From NCBI RefSeq assembly GCF_030817475.1, contig NZ_JAUSZJ010000002.1, positions 434,001 to 498,000 of the forward strand: DNA of 64,000 bases. Direction: 5' to 3'. A program made the position numbers and the translations under genes. Positions 53,032 to 62,539 of the stretch are shown piece by piece (the stretch's first letter is position 1; each line of letters begins with the position of its first letter). The notes beneath the pieces are model-generated. The model made no database searches and had not been told where the DNA came from. It saw only the letters and a list, made by a program, of their open reading frames with translations. This stretch comes from Streptomyces sp. V2I9 (GTDB taxonomy: Bacteria > Actinomycetota > Actinomycetes > Streptomycetales > Streptomycetaceae).

Positions 53032-53430
53032 CCGGAGCCGCGCGCCGGGTGCGCGGTACGGCAGCGAGCGGGACGCGGTACGGAAGGAGGCCGGGAGCGC
53101 CTTACGGGAGCGGAGCGGTCATCGTGCCGCACGACACGCCCGATCCGGTGACCGATTTTCCTCGCTCGTACGGCGTAGGCGTTCACTCCTGCGAGCGATG
53201 GCTCAACTTGCGTTCCGGGCCCGGCTCGTACTCGAAATATGCCCTTTCATCGCTGGTGCGGGGGTGTGCGCCGGGCTCGTCGGCGAGTGCGAAAGTGGCC
53301 TGTCCACTCGAATGGATCAGGCGTGAGGAGATTCACAAACCACCGTTTCAGCTCGGAAATCCGGCACGGAGTGCGTCAAGATCCCTGGGACGACAAGCCC
53401 CCGCCACCGCGGCGGGGCGGTCCGGGCGGA
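53032..53430. other. gene-free leader/promoter region
   Basis: About 400 bases between the small helical gene and the riboswitch. Open frames here lack ribosome sites and continue through the riboswitch, so I call none as genes. It should hold the promoter of the NlpC/P60 transcript; no clear box stands out. Confidence 0.5.
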
Positions 53431-53606
53431 CGCCGAGTCCTGCCGCCGCCCGGATGACTGGTCGACAGGAAGTGGATCGGCAGGAGTGGAGGACCCGAGC
53501 ACAACGGGCCGACCGGGAGACCGGGAAGCCCTCGGGGTGAAGCCGCGACGCGGCCGGGCAACTTCGCCAGCCCGAACCCGACAGGTCATCCTTCACAGGC
53601 GGCTGA
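53431..53606 (+). ncRNA. c-di-AMP riboswitch (ydaO/yuaA type)
   Basis: The leader of the cell-wall hydrolase gene has the ydaO pattern: a 5' arm CGCCGAGTCCTGCC at 53431-53444, a purine-rich GGGGTGAAGCCG near 53533, a GCGACGCGGCCGGGCAAC turn, and the diagnostic 3' block CCCGAACCCGACAGGTCA at about 53571-53588, then CACAGGCG closing the outer helix near 53601. In Streptomyces such switches turn off cell-wall lytic genes (Rpf, NlpC/P60) when c-di-AMP binds. The spacing to the start is 13 bases, so translation or early termination may be the output. Assigned from pattern memory; Infernal with RF00379 would confirm. Confidence 0.83.
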
Positions 53607-53619
53607 CGAAGGGTTGCGC

Positions 53620-54090
53620 ATGTCTGCGCAGGTTCATGTCCCGTCTCTGTTCGCCCGGGTCGGTACGGCCTCGGTGCTCACCCTGGCCGTGACGTCCACG
53701 ATGCTGGCGCCCGGTCTGGTGAGCGACGCCGAAGCGGCCACCCACTCGACGAAGGCCCTGAAGGTCGCCGCGTCGAAGAAGGGGTCCCCCTACAAGTACG
53801 GCGCGGCCGGTCCCCACCGCTTCGACTGCTCGGGGCTGACGGTCTACTCGTTCAAGAAGGCGGGGAAGAAGCTTCCCCGCACGGCACAGCAGCAGTACAA
53901 CAAGACCCGCCATATCGGGAAGTCGCAGCGCAAACGCGGCGACCTCGTCTTCTTCCATTCGGGGCGCAGCGTCTACCACGTGGGCATCTACGCCGGGAAC
54001 GGCAAGATCTGGCACTCCCCCAAATCGGGAGACGTGGTGCGACTGGCGAAAATCTGGTCCAAGAGCGTCTGGTACGGACGGGTCCGCTGA
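53620..54090 (+). CDS. secreted NlpC/P60 cell-wall peptidase
   Basis: A 156-residue exported endopeptidase cutting peptidoglycan stem peptides (gamma-D-Glu-diaminopimelate type). A signal peptide ends near residue 39 (MLAPGLVSDAEAA). The catalytic Cys is residue 70 in HRFDCSGLTVYS, His is residue 120 in YHVGIYAGNG, and His 132 completes the triad. It is a minimal enzyme with no binding domain, basic overall, so it would stick to the wall. Controlled by the upstream c-di-AMP riboswitch. ATG 53620 follows GACGAAGGG. Confidence 0.92.
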   Translation: MSAQVHVPSLFARVGTASVLTLAVTSTMLAPGLVSDAEAATHSTKALKVAASKKGSPYKYGAAGPHRFDCSGLTVYSFKKAGKKLPRTAQQQYNKTRHIGKSQRKRGDLVFFHSGRSVYHVGIYAGNGKIWHSPKSGDVVRLAKIWSKSVWYGRVR

Positions 54091-54177
54091 CCCACCTGCC
54101 GGACGCTCTTCCCTTGCGGGGCGTCCGACGCTCCCTCCGTGCGGGCCGTCCCGACGCTCCGGCCGGGCGGGACTCAC

Positions 54178-54207
54178 GGGCGGCCCGCGGATCGCCGCGG
54201 GCCGCCC
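54178..54207. terminator. 13-bp bidirectional terminator
   Basis: Perfect 13-bp stem (54178-54190 with 54195-54207) and four-base loop, between the NlpC/P60 and convergent LysE genes. Confidence 0.7.
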
Positions 54208-54236
54208 GGACCGCCGCCCACGGCTGCCGCCTCCGC

Positions 54237-54884
54237 TCAGCGCAGCAGCGGCCCGGTGACCAGGACCAGTCCCAGTCCGGTGAGCGCCACGCCGCTGCCA
54301 CCCTCGATGGCGCGGGCGGTACGCGGGCGGCGCAGCCACCGGCCCAGCCGGTCCACGAGCAGGGCGACGGCCGGGAACCAGATCAGCGCCAGCACCACCA
54401 CGACCGCCGCCAGCAGCAGCGTCCGGGGCAGCGGCGGCTGCCCATGGGGCACGAATTGCGGCAGCAGGCTGAGGAAGAGGACCGGCGCCTTCGGGTTGAG
54501 CGCGTTGGTCAGGAAGCCCTGGCGCAGCGCGCGTCCGACATTCCGAGGGGCGGGCCGCGCCGGTCCGTCCTCCGGCGTGTCCCTCCGGTCATGTCCGGCT
54601 CGGCGGCGCATCGCGTACAGCGAGCTGATCCCGAGGTGGAGCACGTACGCTCCGCCGAGCAACTGGACGGTGCGGAAGAGCACCGGCACGGTCACCAGCA
54701 CGGCGGCGAGACCCGCGACCGCGAGCGCGGTGTGCACCAGCAGCCCGCCGACGACACCCAGCGCGGTGGCGAGACCGGCGGTGCGCGAGGCCAGGGCGTT
54801 GCGTACGACGACGGTGAAGTCGGCGCCGGGCAGCGCGACCATTCCGGCGGCGACCCCCGTGAAGGCGATCAGTTGTGCGTCCAT
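54237..54884 (-). CDS. LysE family transporter
   Basis: A 215-residue membrane exporter of the LysE/RhtB family that expels amino acids or similar solutes. The start MDAQLIAFTGVAAGMVALPGADF and the later GFLTNALNPKAPVLFLSLLPQF helix are typical. About six helices are visible; a charged Arg/Pro loop divides them near residue 100. Divergent from a LysR gene, so likely an inducible efflux pair like LysE/LysG. Confidence 0.9.
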   Translation of the reverse strand: MDAQLIAFTGVAAGMVALPGADFTVVVRNALASRTAGLATALGVVGGLLVHTALAVAGLAAVLVTVPVLFRTVQLLGGAYVLHLGISSLYAMRRRAGHDRRDTPEDGPARPAPRNVGRALRQGFLTNALNPKAPVLFLSLLPQFVPHGQPPLPRTLLLAAVVVVLALIWFPAVALLVDRLGRWLRRPRTARAIEGGSGVALTGLGLVLVTGPLLR

Positions 54885-54907
54885 GGATCCACCTTGGACC
54901 TGCGGAG

Positions 54908-54948
54908 CCTTTAGCGTGTACTTGCAATCTTCTGGGTCTGCCTAAAGG
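54908..54948. promoter_or_regulatory. inverted repeat between lysE-like and LysR genes
   Basis: CCTTTAG at 54908-54914 and CTAAAGG at 54942-54948, 27 bases apart, in the short divergent gap. It could be one or two LysR half-sites, but the distance is long for a single T-N11-A box. Confidence 0.35.
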
Positions 54949-54956
54949 AACGCTTC

Positions 54957-55880
54957 ATGTACGACCCGACGCGGCTCGCCGCGCTCGTCGCGGTCGCGGA
55001 GGCCGGATCGATCACCCGCGCCGCCGCCCGCCTGGGCTACACCGCCCCCGCCCTCTCCCAGCAGCTGGCCAAACTGGAGCGGGAGGCCGGGGCGGCGCTG
55101 CTCGTACGCCACCACCGCGGGGCCCGGCTGACGGCGGCGGGCGAACTGCTCGCGGGCCGGGCTCGACGGGTGCTGGACGAACTGGACCAGGCGCGGCACG
55201 AGCTGGCGCGGCTGGCCGGGCTGTCGGGCGGCCGCCTGCGGGTGGGGACGTTCACGACAGCCGGGATCCATCTGCTGCCGCCGGTCCTGAGCGCGTTCCG
55301 GCGGGCCCATCCCGACGTCGAACTGGCCGTCGCCGACCACGAGCCGCCCGGCGGGGTCGCCGCGGTGGCGGCGGGCGAGGTGGACCTCGCCCTGACCCAC
55401 GCCTACGAGCCGGGAGGTGTCGCCCCTCCGCCGGCGGGTGTGGTCGTCGAACCCCTGCTGGTCGAGGAGCTGGTGCTGGTCACCTCGGCGGGCCACCGGC
55501 TCGCGGAGGGCACCGGGCGACTGCCGGTCGGGGAGCTGGCGGGACGGCCGCTGATCAGCAGCGCGCCCACGCATCCGCCCCGGCGCGGGGTCGAGAACGC
55601 ACTCGCCGAGGCCGGGGCGACCCCGGCGGTGGTCTGCGAGTCGCCCGGATACGCCCTGGTGTGTGCGCTGGTCAGCGCGGGGCTCGGGGTGGCGGTGGTG
55701 CCGGAGATGGTCGCCGCGATGGCGCCGGCCCCGCTGTCGGTCCGGCGGCTGGAGCCCGCGTCGTTCCGCCGGACCATCTCGGTCGTGCACCGGGGCGAGA
55801 GGGCGAGTGCCGCGGCGGCGACCCTGCTCGCGCTGCTGCGCGGCGGTTTCGGCCGCGGGGGCGCGGCCACGGCGGGCTGA
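54957..55880 (+). CDS. LysR family regulator
   Basis: A 307-residue LysR regulator. The N-terminal winged HTH covers about residues 3-65 (LAALVAVAEAGSITRAAARL, ALSQQLAKLEREAG), then a linker helix and a periplasmic-binding-like effector domain beginning near LRVGTFTTAGIHLLPPVL. It is divergent from the LysE transporter, its likely target. AAAGGAAC precedes the ATG. Confidence 0.92.
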   Translation: MYDPTRLAALVAVAEAGSITRAAARLGYTAPALSQQLAKLEREAGAALLVRHHRGARLTAAGELLAGRARRVLDELDQARHELARLAGLSGGRLRVGTFTTAGIHLLPPVLSAFRRAHPDVELAVADHEPPGGVAAVAAGEVDLALTHAYEPGGVAPPPAGVVVEPLLVEELVLVTSAGHRLAEGTGRLPVGELAGRPLISSAPTHPPRRGVENALAEAGATPAVVCESPGYALVCALVSAGLGVAVVPEMVAAMAPAPLSVRRLEPASFRRTISVVHRGERASAAAATLLALLRGGFGRGGAATAG

Positions 55881-55883
55881 GCC

Positions 55884-56318
55884 TCAGCGGGGCCCGACCG
55901 GAACGGCCCACGGGAGAGCCAGCCAGACCGTCTTGCCGCCCTCGGCGGTCGGGGTGACCTGGAGCCGGCCGCCGTACTCCTTGGCGAGCGACCTGATGAT
56001 GGCCATGCCCCGGCCGTTGTCCTGCCGTACGGCGGCGGGCAGTCGCTGGGGCCACCGGGGGTGACTGTCCGTGACGCCCAGGTACAGTTCCTCGTCCCGT
56101 TCGAGCCGCAGGTCCACGGTGAAGGTGGGCGACTGGCCGAAGGTGTGCTGCACCGCGTTGGTGGCCAGCTCCGAGACGATCAGGCGGACGGTGTCGGCGT
56201 ACTCGGCGTCGTCGGGCAGGCCCCATGCGGTCAAGGTCCTGGCCACATGTCTGCGGGCCGCTGAGACCGAGGCCGGATCGCTCGGCAGCGTGACGGTTGC
56301 TTCCTGATGGTCTGCCAT
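55884..56318 (-). CDS. RsbW-like ATP-binding anti-sigma/regulatory protein
   Basis: A 144-residue GHKL ATPase of the RsbW/SpoIIAB type that is abundant in Streptomyces. The N-box is VSELATNAVQHTFG near residue 55, and the G-box is NGRGMAIIRSLAKEYGG near 100. It could bind a sigma factor or anti-sigma antagonist. The ATG 56318 after AAAGGGACGG is chosen; 24 residues more are possible upstream. It is divergent from the WhiJ-like gene, forming the usual trio with the DUF397 gene. Confidence 0.88.
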   Translation of the reverse strand: MADHQEATVTLPSDPASVSAARRHVARTLTAWGLPDDAEYADTVRLIVSELATNAVQHTFGQSPTFTVDLRLERDEELYLGVTDSHPRWPQRLPAAVRQDNGRGMAIIRSLAKEYGGRLQVTPTAEGGKTVWLALPWAVPVGPR

Positions 56319-56551
56319 GGCGACGCCGTCCCTTTCCCGCTCCGGGCGACCGACGGCCGACCGGGATGGTGCTTCGCGCCAGCCTGCCATCGATGAAGCT
56401 TTCTGTAACGGCGTTCGGCCAAGCTATGCATATATCTGTCGCTCGAAGCGGTGAATTCGGAACCCGTGCGGTGTGTGCGGGCGGCACACTGACGTCTCTG
56501 CGGGCCGGTTGCGGTGACGATCCGGCCCTTCCGACCGAGAAGGAGACCGGC

Positions 56552-57406
56552 ATGCTGCACGGCCCCGCCGTCCGGCGGCGCAAGCTCGGCGAGGAGCTGC
56601 GGAGTCTGCGTCACACCGCAGGGCTGACCAGCCGGGAGGCGGCGCGGCTGCTCGGCTGGCACCAGTCCAAGGTGAGCCGTGTCGAGACGGGCGCGAGCGG
56701 CGTGACGCCTTCCGACGTGGCGCGGCTGCTGGACGCCTACGCGGTGCGCGACCCCCGGTTGCGTTCACTGCTGGAGGTGCTCGCGGGGTCGGCGGGCGGC
56801 GGCGGTTCGGAGTGGTGGCATGCCTACCGGGGGCTGATCCCGCCGCAGTACCGCGACTTCATCAGTCTGGAGTCGCAGGCCAGTACGGTCCGGACGCTGG
56901 AGACGTCGGTGGTGCCGGGGCTGCTCCAGACCGCCGGGTACGCGCGCGCCGTGACCCGTGCCTCGCTGGGCGGTTTACCGGAGGAGCACCTCGACTCGCT
57001 GGTCGAGGTACGGCTGACCCGTCAGCGGGTACTGCGTACGAGCCCTCCACTGCGGTTCACCGCCGTGCTGGACGAGGCGGTGCTCCATCGCGAGGTGGGC
57101 GGTCCGGAGGTGATGCGGGACCAGGTGCAGCACCTCATGCAGATGTCTCAACTGCCGCATGTGTGCCTACAGTTGCTTCCCTTCTCGGCGGGCGCGTACA
57201 TCGGGCTCACCGGCCCTTTCGTCATTTTCTCCTTTCCGAACATTTCCGATCTGGACGTGGTCGTCCTCGATCATTTGACGAGTAGCCTCTATCTGGAGCA
57301 GAAAGAAGACCTCGACGCGTACAGCTCGGCCTTCCGCACGCTGCAGGCGCACGCGCTGTCGCCGGAACGCTCGCTGGACCTCATCTCCGAGATCGGACGC
57401 AGTTAG
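56552..57406 (+). CDS. WhiJ-like HTH regulator (DUF5753)
   Basis: A 284-residue XRE regulator. The HTH is at about residues 10-60 (LGEELRSLRHTAGLTSREAARLLG, HQSKVSRVETG), followed by the DUF5753 ligand-like domain (WWHAYRGLIPPQYRDFISLE, the VPGLLQTAGYARAV block and the FSFPNISDLDVV strand). Such proteins pair with a DUF397 partner and control development or antibiotics. AGGAG precedes the ATG. The start region has an AT-rich pocket upstream that suits divergent promoters. Confidence 0.92.
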   Translation: MLHGPAVRRRKLGEELRSLRHTAGLTSREAARLLGWHQSKVSRVETGASGVTPSDVARLLDAYAVRDPRLRSLLEVLAGSAGGGGSEWWHAYRGLIPPQYRDFISLESQASTVRTLETSVVPGLLQTAGYARAVTRASLGGLPEEHLDSLVEVRLTRQRVLRTSPPLRFTAVLDEAVLHREVGGPEVMRDQVQHLMQMSQLPHVCLQLLPFSAGAYIGLTGPFVIFSFPNISDLDVVVLDHLTSSLYLEQKEDLDAYSSAFRTLQAHALSPERSLDLISEIGRS

Positions 57407-57414
57407 GGGCCGCC

Positions 57415-57666
57415 ATGTCAGACCGTCTCGCGCTGTCCGCCGCACCGCCGCCGCCCACCGCACCGCCCGCCCCGCGATGGCGGCGCAGCAGCCGCTCGAC
57501 CGGCATGAACAACTGCGTGGAGACCGCGCTGCCGGGCGGAGGGACCCTCGCCGTACGCGATTCCAAGGACGTGGACCGCCCGCCGCTGCGCTTCTCGACG
57601 GCGGCGTGGAGCGCGTTCGTGGCCGGGCTCGGCACGAGGGTGGCCGAGCCGCGGCGCTTCAGCTGA
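57415..57666 (+). CDS. DUF397 partner protein
   Basis: An 83-residue DUF397 protein. After a Pro-rich N-terminus come [25 protein letters not shown]-like AVRDSKD and the final [13 protein letters not shown]. It lies eight bases after the WhiJ-like gene, the standard order, and its end overlaps the convergent bioF end by eight bases. Members antagonise their HTH partner. Confidence 0.93.
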   Translation: MSDRLALSAAPPPPTAPPAPRWRRSSRSTGMNNCVETALPGGGTLAVRDSKDVDRPPLRFSTAAWSAFVAGLGTRVAEPRRFS

Positions 57667-58819
57667 CCGGAGCGGCCGCCCGGCGGGGAGCGGTGGCGAC
57701 GATCGTGGCCACGGCGGTCGTGATCTGCTCCTCGGTCAGATCGGCCCGCGCGGTGAGCCGCAGCCGGGAGATGCCGTCCGGTACCGACGGCGGGCGGAAG
57801 CAGCCGACCGCCATCCCGGCCGCGCGGCAGTCGGCCGCCCAGCGCACCGCCGCCTCCGCCGAGGGCGCGCGGACGGAGACGACGGCCGCGTCGGGCCGTA
57901 CGGCCGTCAGCCCGGCGGCGGTGAGGCGCGTGTACAGCGCGGTGGCCACCTCCCGTGCGCGGGCCGCGCGTCGGGGCTCCCGGCGCAGCACCCCGAGCGC
58001 ACCGAGCGCGCCGCCGGCCGCCGCCGGGGCGAGCCCGGTGTCGAAGATGAACGTACGGGCCGTGTTGACCAGGTGGTCGATGACCCGCGCGGGCCCCAGG
58101 ACCGCGCCGCCCTGGCTGCCCAGGGACTTGGAGAGGGTGAGCGTGGCCACCACGCCGTCTCCCCCGGCCAGCCCGGTCGCCGCGAGCGCACCGCGACCGC
58201 CGTCGCCCAGGACGCCGAGCCCGTGGGCGTCGTCGACCAGCAGGGCGGCGTTCGCGGCGCGGCAGACCTCGGCCAGCGCGGGGAGCGGGGCGGCGTCTCC
58301 GTCGACGGAGAAGACCGAGTCGGTGACGGCGAGGGCCCGCCCGTCGTGCGCCCCGAGCGCCTTGGCGACCGCGTCCGGGTCGGCGTGGGGGACGACGGCG
58401 GTCTCGGCGCGCGAGAGCCGGCAGCCGTCCACGATCGAGGCGTGGTTGCCCGCGTCGGAGACGATGAGCGAACCGCGCCCGGACAGCGCGGTCAGCGCGG
58501 CGAGGTTGGCCGCGTATCCGGAGGAGAGCACGAGGGCCGCGTCGAAGCCGCAGAACGCGGCCAGTTCGCGTTCGAGTTCGGCGTGCAGGGCGGTGGAGCC
58601 GGTGACCAGCCGGGACCCGGTGGCCCCCGCTCCCCAGCGGTGGGCGGCGTCGGCCGCCGCCGCGGTGACCTCCGGGTGCCGGGTGAGGCCCAGGTAGTCG
58701 TTGCTCGCAAGGTCCAGCAGCTCCGGCACCGCGCCGCGCGGGCGCAGGGTGCGGACGAGCCCGGCGGCGGCCCGGCCGCGGGCCTCGGCGTCGATCCAGT
58801 CGAACGGGGCGGAGGACAT
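57659..58819 (-). CDS. bioF: 8-amino-7-oxononanoate synthase
   Basis: A 386-residue PLP enzyme that condenses pimeloyl thioester with alanine. The PLP Lys is in [11 protein letters not shown] near residue 241, and [15 protein letters not shown] and [13 protein letters not shown] are typical of the alpha-oxoamine synthase family. The frame extends upstream with Pro/Ala-rich residues; ATG 58819 after AAGGGACC fits the family. It is divergent from bioB. Confidence 0.93.
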   Translation of the reverse strand: MSSAPFDWIDAEARGRAAAGLVRTLRPRGAVPELLDLASNDYLGLTRHPEVTAAAADAAHRWGAGATGSRLVTGSTALHAELERELAAFCGFDAALVLSSGYAANLAALTALSGRGSLIVSDAGNHASIVDGCRLSRAETAVVPHADPDAVAKALGAHDGRALAVTDSVFSVDGDAAPLPALAEVCRAANAALLVDDAHGLGVLGDGGRGALAATGLAGGDGVVATLTLSKSLGSQGGAVLGPARVIDHLVNTARTFIFDTGLAPAAAGGALGALGVLRREPRRAARAREVATALYTRLTAAGLTAVRPDAAVVSVRAPSAEAAVRWAADCRAAGMAVGCFRPPSVPDGISRLRLTARADLTEEQITTAVATIVATAPRRAAAPVS

Positions 58820-58932
58820 GGGGCGGTCCCTTGGGTAGGCGGGCCTCGGCGGTGCGGCGGCGGGCGGACGGGCCGGGGTGGACGGTCCGTCCGCACGGTC
58901 CGGCGCGGACGGCACCACCTGCGCGTGATTCC

Positions 58933-58976
58933 GTGCGAGCGGGCCCGTGCGGACGGCCCGGTGCGAACGGGCCCGT
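58933..58976. promoter_or_regulatory. twin GTGCGARCGGGCCCGT boxes before bioB
   Basis: Two near-identical 16-base boxes at 58933-58948 and 58961-58976, 28 bases apart, between bioF and bioB. The second contains a perfect 12-base palindrome (AACGGGCCCGTT). They are the best candidate operators for biotin-dependent control; the regulator is not known from sequence. Confidence 0.45.
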
Positions 58977-59107
58977 TTGTAGGCAGCCCACAGACCCTAG
59001 CGGGGCATGCGGCAGGTCAGGGTGTGGCCATACACACACCCTCCCCCGGCTCTCCTGTCCGGTTCCTCCTTGGCTGGAGGCGGTGCCGTACGTCAGGATC
59101 AGCTTCC

Positions 59108-60400
59108 ATGGACCTGCTGAACACGCTGGTGGACAAGGGGCTGCGGCGCGAACTGCCGACCCGCGAAGAAGCGCTCGCCGTGCTGGCGACCTCCGACGAC
59201 GACCTGCTCGACGTGGTGGCCGCCGCCGGGAAGGTGCGCCGTCAGTGGTTCGGGCGACGCGTCAAACTCAACTACCTGGTCAACCTCAAGTCGGGTCTCT
59301 GCCCCGAGGACTGCTCGTACTGCTCGCAGCGGCTCGGTTCGAAGGCCGGCATCCTCAAGTACACCTGGCTGAAGCCGGAGGAGGCGTCCAGGGCCGCCGC
59401 CGCCGGGGTGGCGGGCGGCGCGAAGCGGGTCTGTCTGGTGGCGAGCGGACGCGGGCCCACCGACCGGGACGTCGATCGCGTCACCAGGACCATCGAGGCG
59501 ATCAAGGAGGAGAACGAGGGCGTCGAGGTGTGCGCCTGCCTCGGCCTCCTCTCGGACGGACAGGCCGACCGGCTGCGTTCGGCGGGCGCCGACGCGTACA
59601 ACCACAACCTCAACACGTCCGAGGAGACGTACGGGGCGATCACCACCACCCACACGTACGCGGACCGGGTGGAGACCGTGCAGCAGGCGCAGGCCGCCGG
59701 GCTGTCGGCGTGTTCCGGTCTGATCGCCGGGATGGGCGAGAGCGACAAGGACCTGGTCGACGTGGTCTACGCGCTGCGCGACCTGGACCCCGACTCGGTG
59801 CCGGTGAACTTCCTGATCCCGTTCGAGGGGACCCCGCTCGCCAAGGAGTGGAACCTCACCCCGCAGCGCTGCCTGCGCATCCTGGCGATGGTCCGCTTCG
59901 TCTGCCCCGATGTGGAGGTGCGGCTCGCGGGCGGCCGTGAGGTGCACCTGCGCTCGATGCAGCCGCTGGCACTCCACCTGGTCAACTCCATCTTCCTGGG
60001 CGACTACCTCACGAGCGAGGGCCAGGCCGGCCAGGCCGACCTGGACATGATCGCGGACGCCGGTTTCGAGGTGGAGGGCGCGGGCACGACGACGCTGCCG
60101 CGCCACCGGGCCGACGCCCTGAGCGGCTGCGGTACGTCGGCGGAGCGGGCGGGGTGCGGAACGCAGGGGTCCGCGGGCTGCGGTTCGCACCCGGACTCCG
60201 GGGCCGGCGGGGGCTGTGGTCCCTGCGGCGGCCACGGGGAGCCCGCGGTCGCCGAGAGCGGCGGTGCGGGGCAGGCCGTGCCGGGGGCGCGTGAGGGCAC
60301 GGAGGACGCGCCGCGTACCGACGGCAACGGCGTGGCGCGTACGGACCTGGTGGCGGTGCGCCGGCGCGGCGCGGGGACGGATCTCGCCCCCAATGCCTGA
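59108..60400 (+). CDS. bioB: biotin synthase with Cys-rich tail
   Basis: A 430-residue radical-SAM enzyme inserting sulfur into dethiobiotin. The CxxxCxxC cluster is Cys 65, 69 and 72 in [12 protein letters not shown], and the NHNLNTSEE block and [13 protein letters not shown] follow. The catalytic part ends near residue 335, matching the normal length of about 340. After that the protein continues 90 residues with five Cys in GCG repeats (residues 341-380) and an acidic tail, which ordinary BioB proteins lack. The tail might hold a metal or iron-sulfur cluster; this is inference. It overlaps bioA by eight bases. Confidence 0.93.
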   Translation: MDLLNTLVDKGLRRELPTREEALAVLATSDDDLLDVVAAAGKVRRQWFGRRVKLNYLVNLKSGLCPEDCSYCSQRLGSKAGILKYTWLKPEEASRAAAAGVAGGAKRVCLVASGRGPTDRDVDRVTRTIEAIKEENEGVEVCACLGLLSDGQADRLRSAGADAYNHNLNTSEETYGAITTTHTYADRVETVQQAQAAGLSACSGLIAGMGESDKDLVDVVYALRDLDPDSVPVNFLIPFEGTPLAKEWNLTPQRCLRILAMVRFVCPDVEVRLAGGREVHLRSMQPLALHLVNSIFLGDYLTSEGQAGQADLDMIADAGFEVEGAGTTTLPRHRADALSGCGTSAERAGCGTQGSAGCGSHPDSGAGGGCGPCGGHGEPAVAESGGAGQAVPGAREGTEDAPRTDGNGVARTDLVAVRRRGAGTDLAPNA

Positions 60401-61736
60401 GCCGTACGCCTCCGCGCTCCCCCGGTCCGCCACCCCGAAGCCCTACACCCCGGACGAGCTGCGGGCGCTGGACCGCGCCCATGTGTGGCACCCGTACGGT
60501 CCGATGCCGGGCCGCCAGGAGCCGCTGATCGTGGAGTCGGCCTCCGGCGTACGGCTCCGGCTCGCCGAACCCGTCGAGGGACGGCGCGAGTTGGTGGACG
60601 GCATGTCCTCCTGGTGGTCGGCGGTGCACGGCTACAACCACCCGGTCCTCAACGAGGCCGCACGCGGCCAGCTGGACCGCATGAGCCATGTGATGTTCGG
60701 CGGGCTCACCCATGAGCCCGCCGTGCGGCTGGCGGCCCGGCTGGTGGAGATCACGCCCGGACCGCTCCAGCACGTCTTCCTCGCCGACTCGGGGTCCGTC
60801 TCCGTCGAGGTCGCGGTCAAGATGTGTCTGCAGTTCTGGCGTTCGGCCGGGCGTCCGGCCAAGCGGCGGCTGCTGACCTGGCGCGGGGGCTACCACGGGG
60901 ACACCTGGCAGCCGATGTCGGTGTGCGACCCGGAGGGCGGGATGCACGAGCTGTGGTCGGGCTCCCTGCCCCGACAGGTCTTCGCGGACGCCCCGCCGGA
61001 CGGCTTCGACGCGGAACCGGACCCCGCGTACGCGGCCCATCTGCGCGAGCTGATCGCCGCGCACGCCGAGGAGTTGGCGGCGGTCGTCGTGGAGCCGGTG
61101 GTGCAGGGAGCCGGGGGGATGCGGTTCCACTCCCCCGCCTATCTGCGGGTGCTGCGCGAGGCGTGCGACGAGCACGACGTACTGCTGGTGCTGGACGAGA
61201 TCGCAACCGGTTTCGGCCGTACCGGCAAGCTGTTCGCCGCCGGGCACGCCGGGATCTCGCCCGACGTCATGTGTGTCGGCAAGGCGTTGACCGGCGGCTA
61301 TCTCACGATGGCGGCGACCCTGTGCACGACACGGGTGGCCGAGGGCATCTCCGGTGGCGAGGTGCCGGTGCTGGCGCACGGCCCGACGTTCATGGGCAAT
61401 CCGCTCGCCGCCTCGGTGGCCTCGGCCTCCGTGGACCTGCTCCTCGGACAGGACTGGGAGGGCGAGGTGGCCCGGATCGGCGCGGGCCTGCGCGCCGGTC
61501 TCACGCCCGCCGCGGAGATCGCCGGTGTGGTGGACGTACGCGTTCTGGGGGCGATCGGGGTCGTCCAGCTCGACCACGAGGTGGACATGGCGGCGGCCAC
61601 CCGCGCGGCCGTGCGCGAGGGCGTGTGGCTGCGGCCGTTCCGCGATCTCCTCTACACGATGCCGCCGTACGTCACGGGCGACGAGGACGTCGCGCGGATC
61701 TGCCGGGCCGTGTGCGCCGCGGCACGGGAGGGCTGA
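60393..61736 (+). CDS. bioA: adenosylmethionine-8-amino-7-oxononanoate aminotransferase
   Basis: A 447-residue PLP aminotransferase using S-adenosylmethionine as donor. The family motif HVWHPYGPM is at the N-terminus, then [28 protein letters not shown] and the PLP Lys in [12 protein letters not shown] near residue 295 follow. The start at 60393 lies in an ATGCCTGA overlap with bioB. bioD begins six bases after its stop. Confidence 0.95.
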   Translation: MPEPYASALPRSATPKPYTPDELRALDRAHVWHPYGPMPGRQEPLIVESASGVRLRLAEPVEGRRELVDGMSSWWSAVHGYNHPVLNEAARGQLDRMSHVMFGGLTHEPAVRLAARLVEITPGPLQHVFLADSGSVSVEVAVKMCLQFWRSAGRPAKRRLLTWRGGYHGDTWQPMSVCDPEGGMHELWSGSLPRQVFADAPPDGFDAEPDPAYAAHLRELIAAHAEELAAVVVEPVVQGAGGMRFHSPAYLRVLREACDEHDVLLVLDEIATGFGRTGKLFAAGHAGISPDVMCVGKALTGGYLTMAATLCTTRVAEGISGGEVPVLAHGPTFMGNPLAASVASASVDLLLGQDWEGEVARIGAGLRAGLTPAAEIAGVVDVRVLGAIGVVQLDHEVDMAAATRAAVREGVWLRPFRDLLYTMPPYVTGDEDVARICRAVCAAAREG

Positions 61737-61742
61737 AGCGAT

Positions 61743-62441
61743 ATGTCGACGATTCTGGTGGTGTCCGGTACGGGCACGGAGATCGGCAAGACGGTGGTGA
61801 CCGCCGCTGTGGCGGCCGCCGCGCGGGGCCGCCGGGTCGCGGTGCTCAAGCCCGCGCAGACCGGGCTGGCCCCCGGTGAGCCGGGTGACGCGGCCGAGGT
61901 CGCGCGCCTGGCCGGGGCCGAGGTGACGGCGGTCGAACTGGCCCGCTTCCCGGAGCCGTTGGCCCCGGCCACCGCCGCCCGACGGGCCGGGCTGAAGCCC
62001 GTGCGGCCCATCGAGGTGGCCGAGGCGGCGCAGAAGCTGGCCACCGAGCACGATCTCGTGCTGGTGGAGGGTGCGGGCGGGCTGCTCGTACGGTTCGACG
62101 ACGAGGGCGGCACGCTCGCGGACGCGGCCCGGCTGCTGTCCGCCCCCGTGCTGGTGGTGGCCCCCGCGGGCCTGGGCACGTTGAACGCCACCGCGCTGAC
62201 GGCGGAGGCGTTGCGGAACCGGGGCCTGGACTGCCGGGGCGTGGTGATCGGCAGCATGCCGGCGGAGCCGGACCTCGCGGCCCGGTGCAACGTCGAGGAC
62301 CTGCCGGCGGCGGCCGGCGCACCCCTGCTGGGCGCGGTGCCGGCCGGTGCGGGCGCGCTGCCGGCGGCGGAGTTCGCGGCGCGCGCGCCGGAGTGGCTCG
62401 CTCCGGCGCTGGGCGGGACCTGGGCCCCGGCCCGGTACTGA
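61743..62441 (+). CDS. bioD: dethiobiotin synthase
   Basis: A 232-residue ATPase forming the ureido ring. The P-loop variant [12 protein letters not shown] is at residues 9-20, LKPAQTG is near 40 and the VEGAGGLLV motif near 103. It is the last gene of the bioB-bioA-bioD operon. Confidence 0.95.
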   Translation: MSTILVVSGTGTEIGKTVVTAAVAAAARGRRVAVLKPAQTGLAPGEPGDAAEVARLAGAEVTAVELARFPEPLAPATAARRAGLKPVRPIEVAEAAQKLATEHDLVLVEGAGGLLVRFDDEGGTLADAARLLSAPVLVVAPAGLGTLNATALTAEALRNRGLDCRGVVIGSMPAEPDLAARCNVEDLPAAAGAPLLGAVPAGAGALPAAEFAARAPEWLAPALGGTWAPARY

Positions 62442-62539
62442 GCGCGCGGTTTCCGGACCGGTCCTTCGAGGGTCGGCGGCCGGCGGTCCGGGGGAGAACG
62501 GACGAGGAGCCGCACGTCCACTCCTCACGGAGGTCCGTC

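Noticed and set aside
53049..53540. 163-codon gene upstream of NlpC/P60
   Set aside because: No ribosome site, no recognisable protein features, and its second half is the conserved riboswitch RNA.
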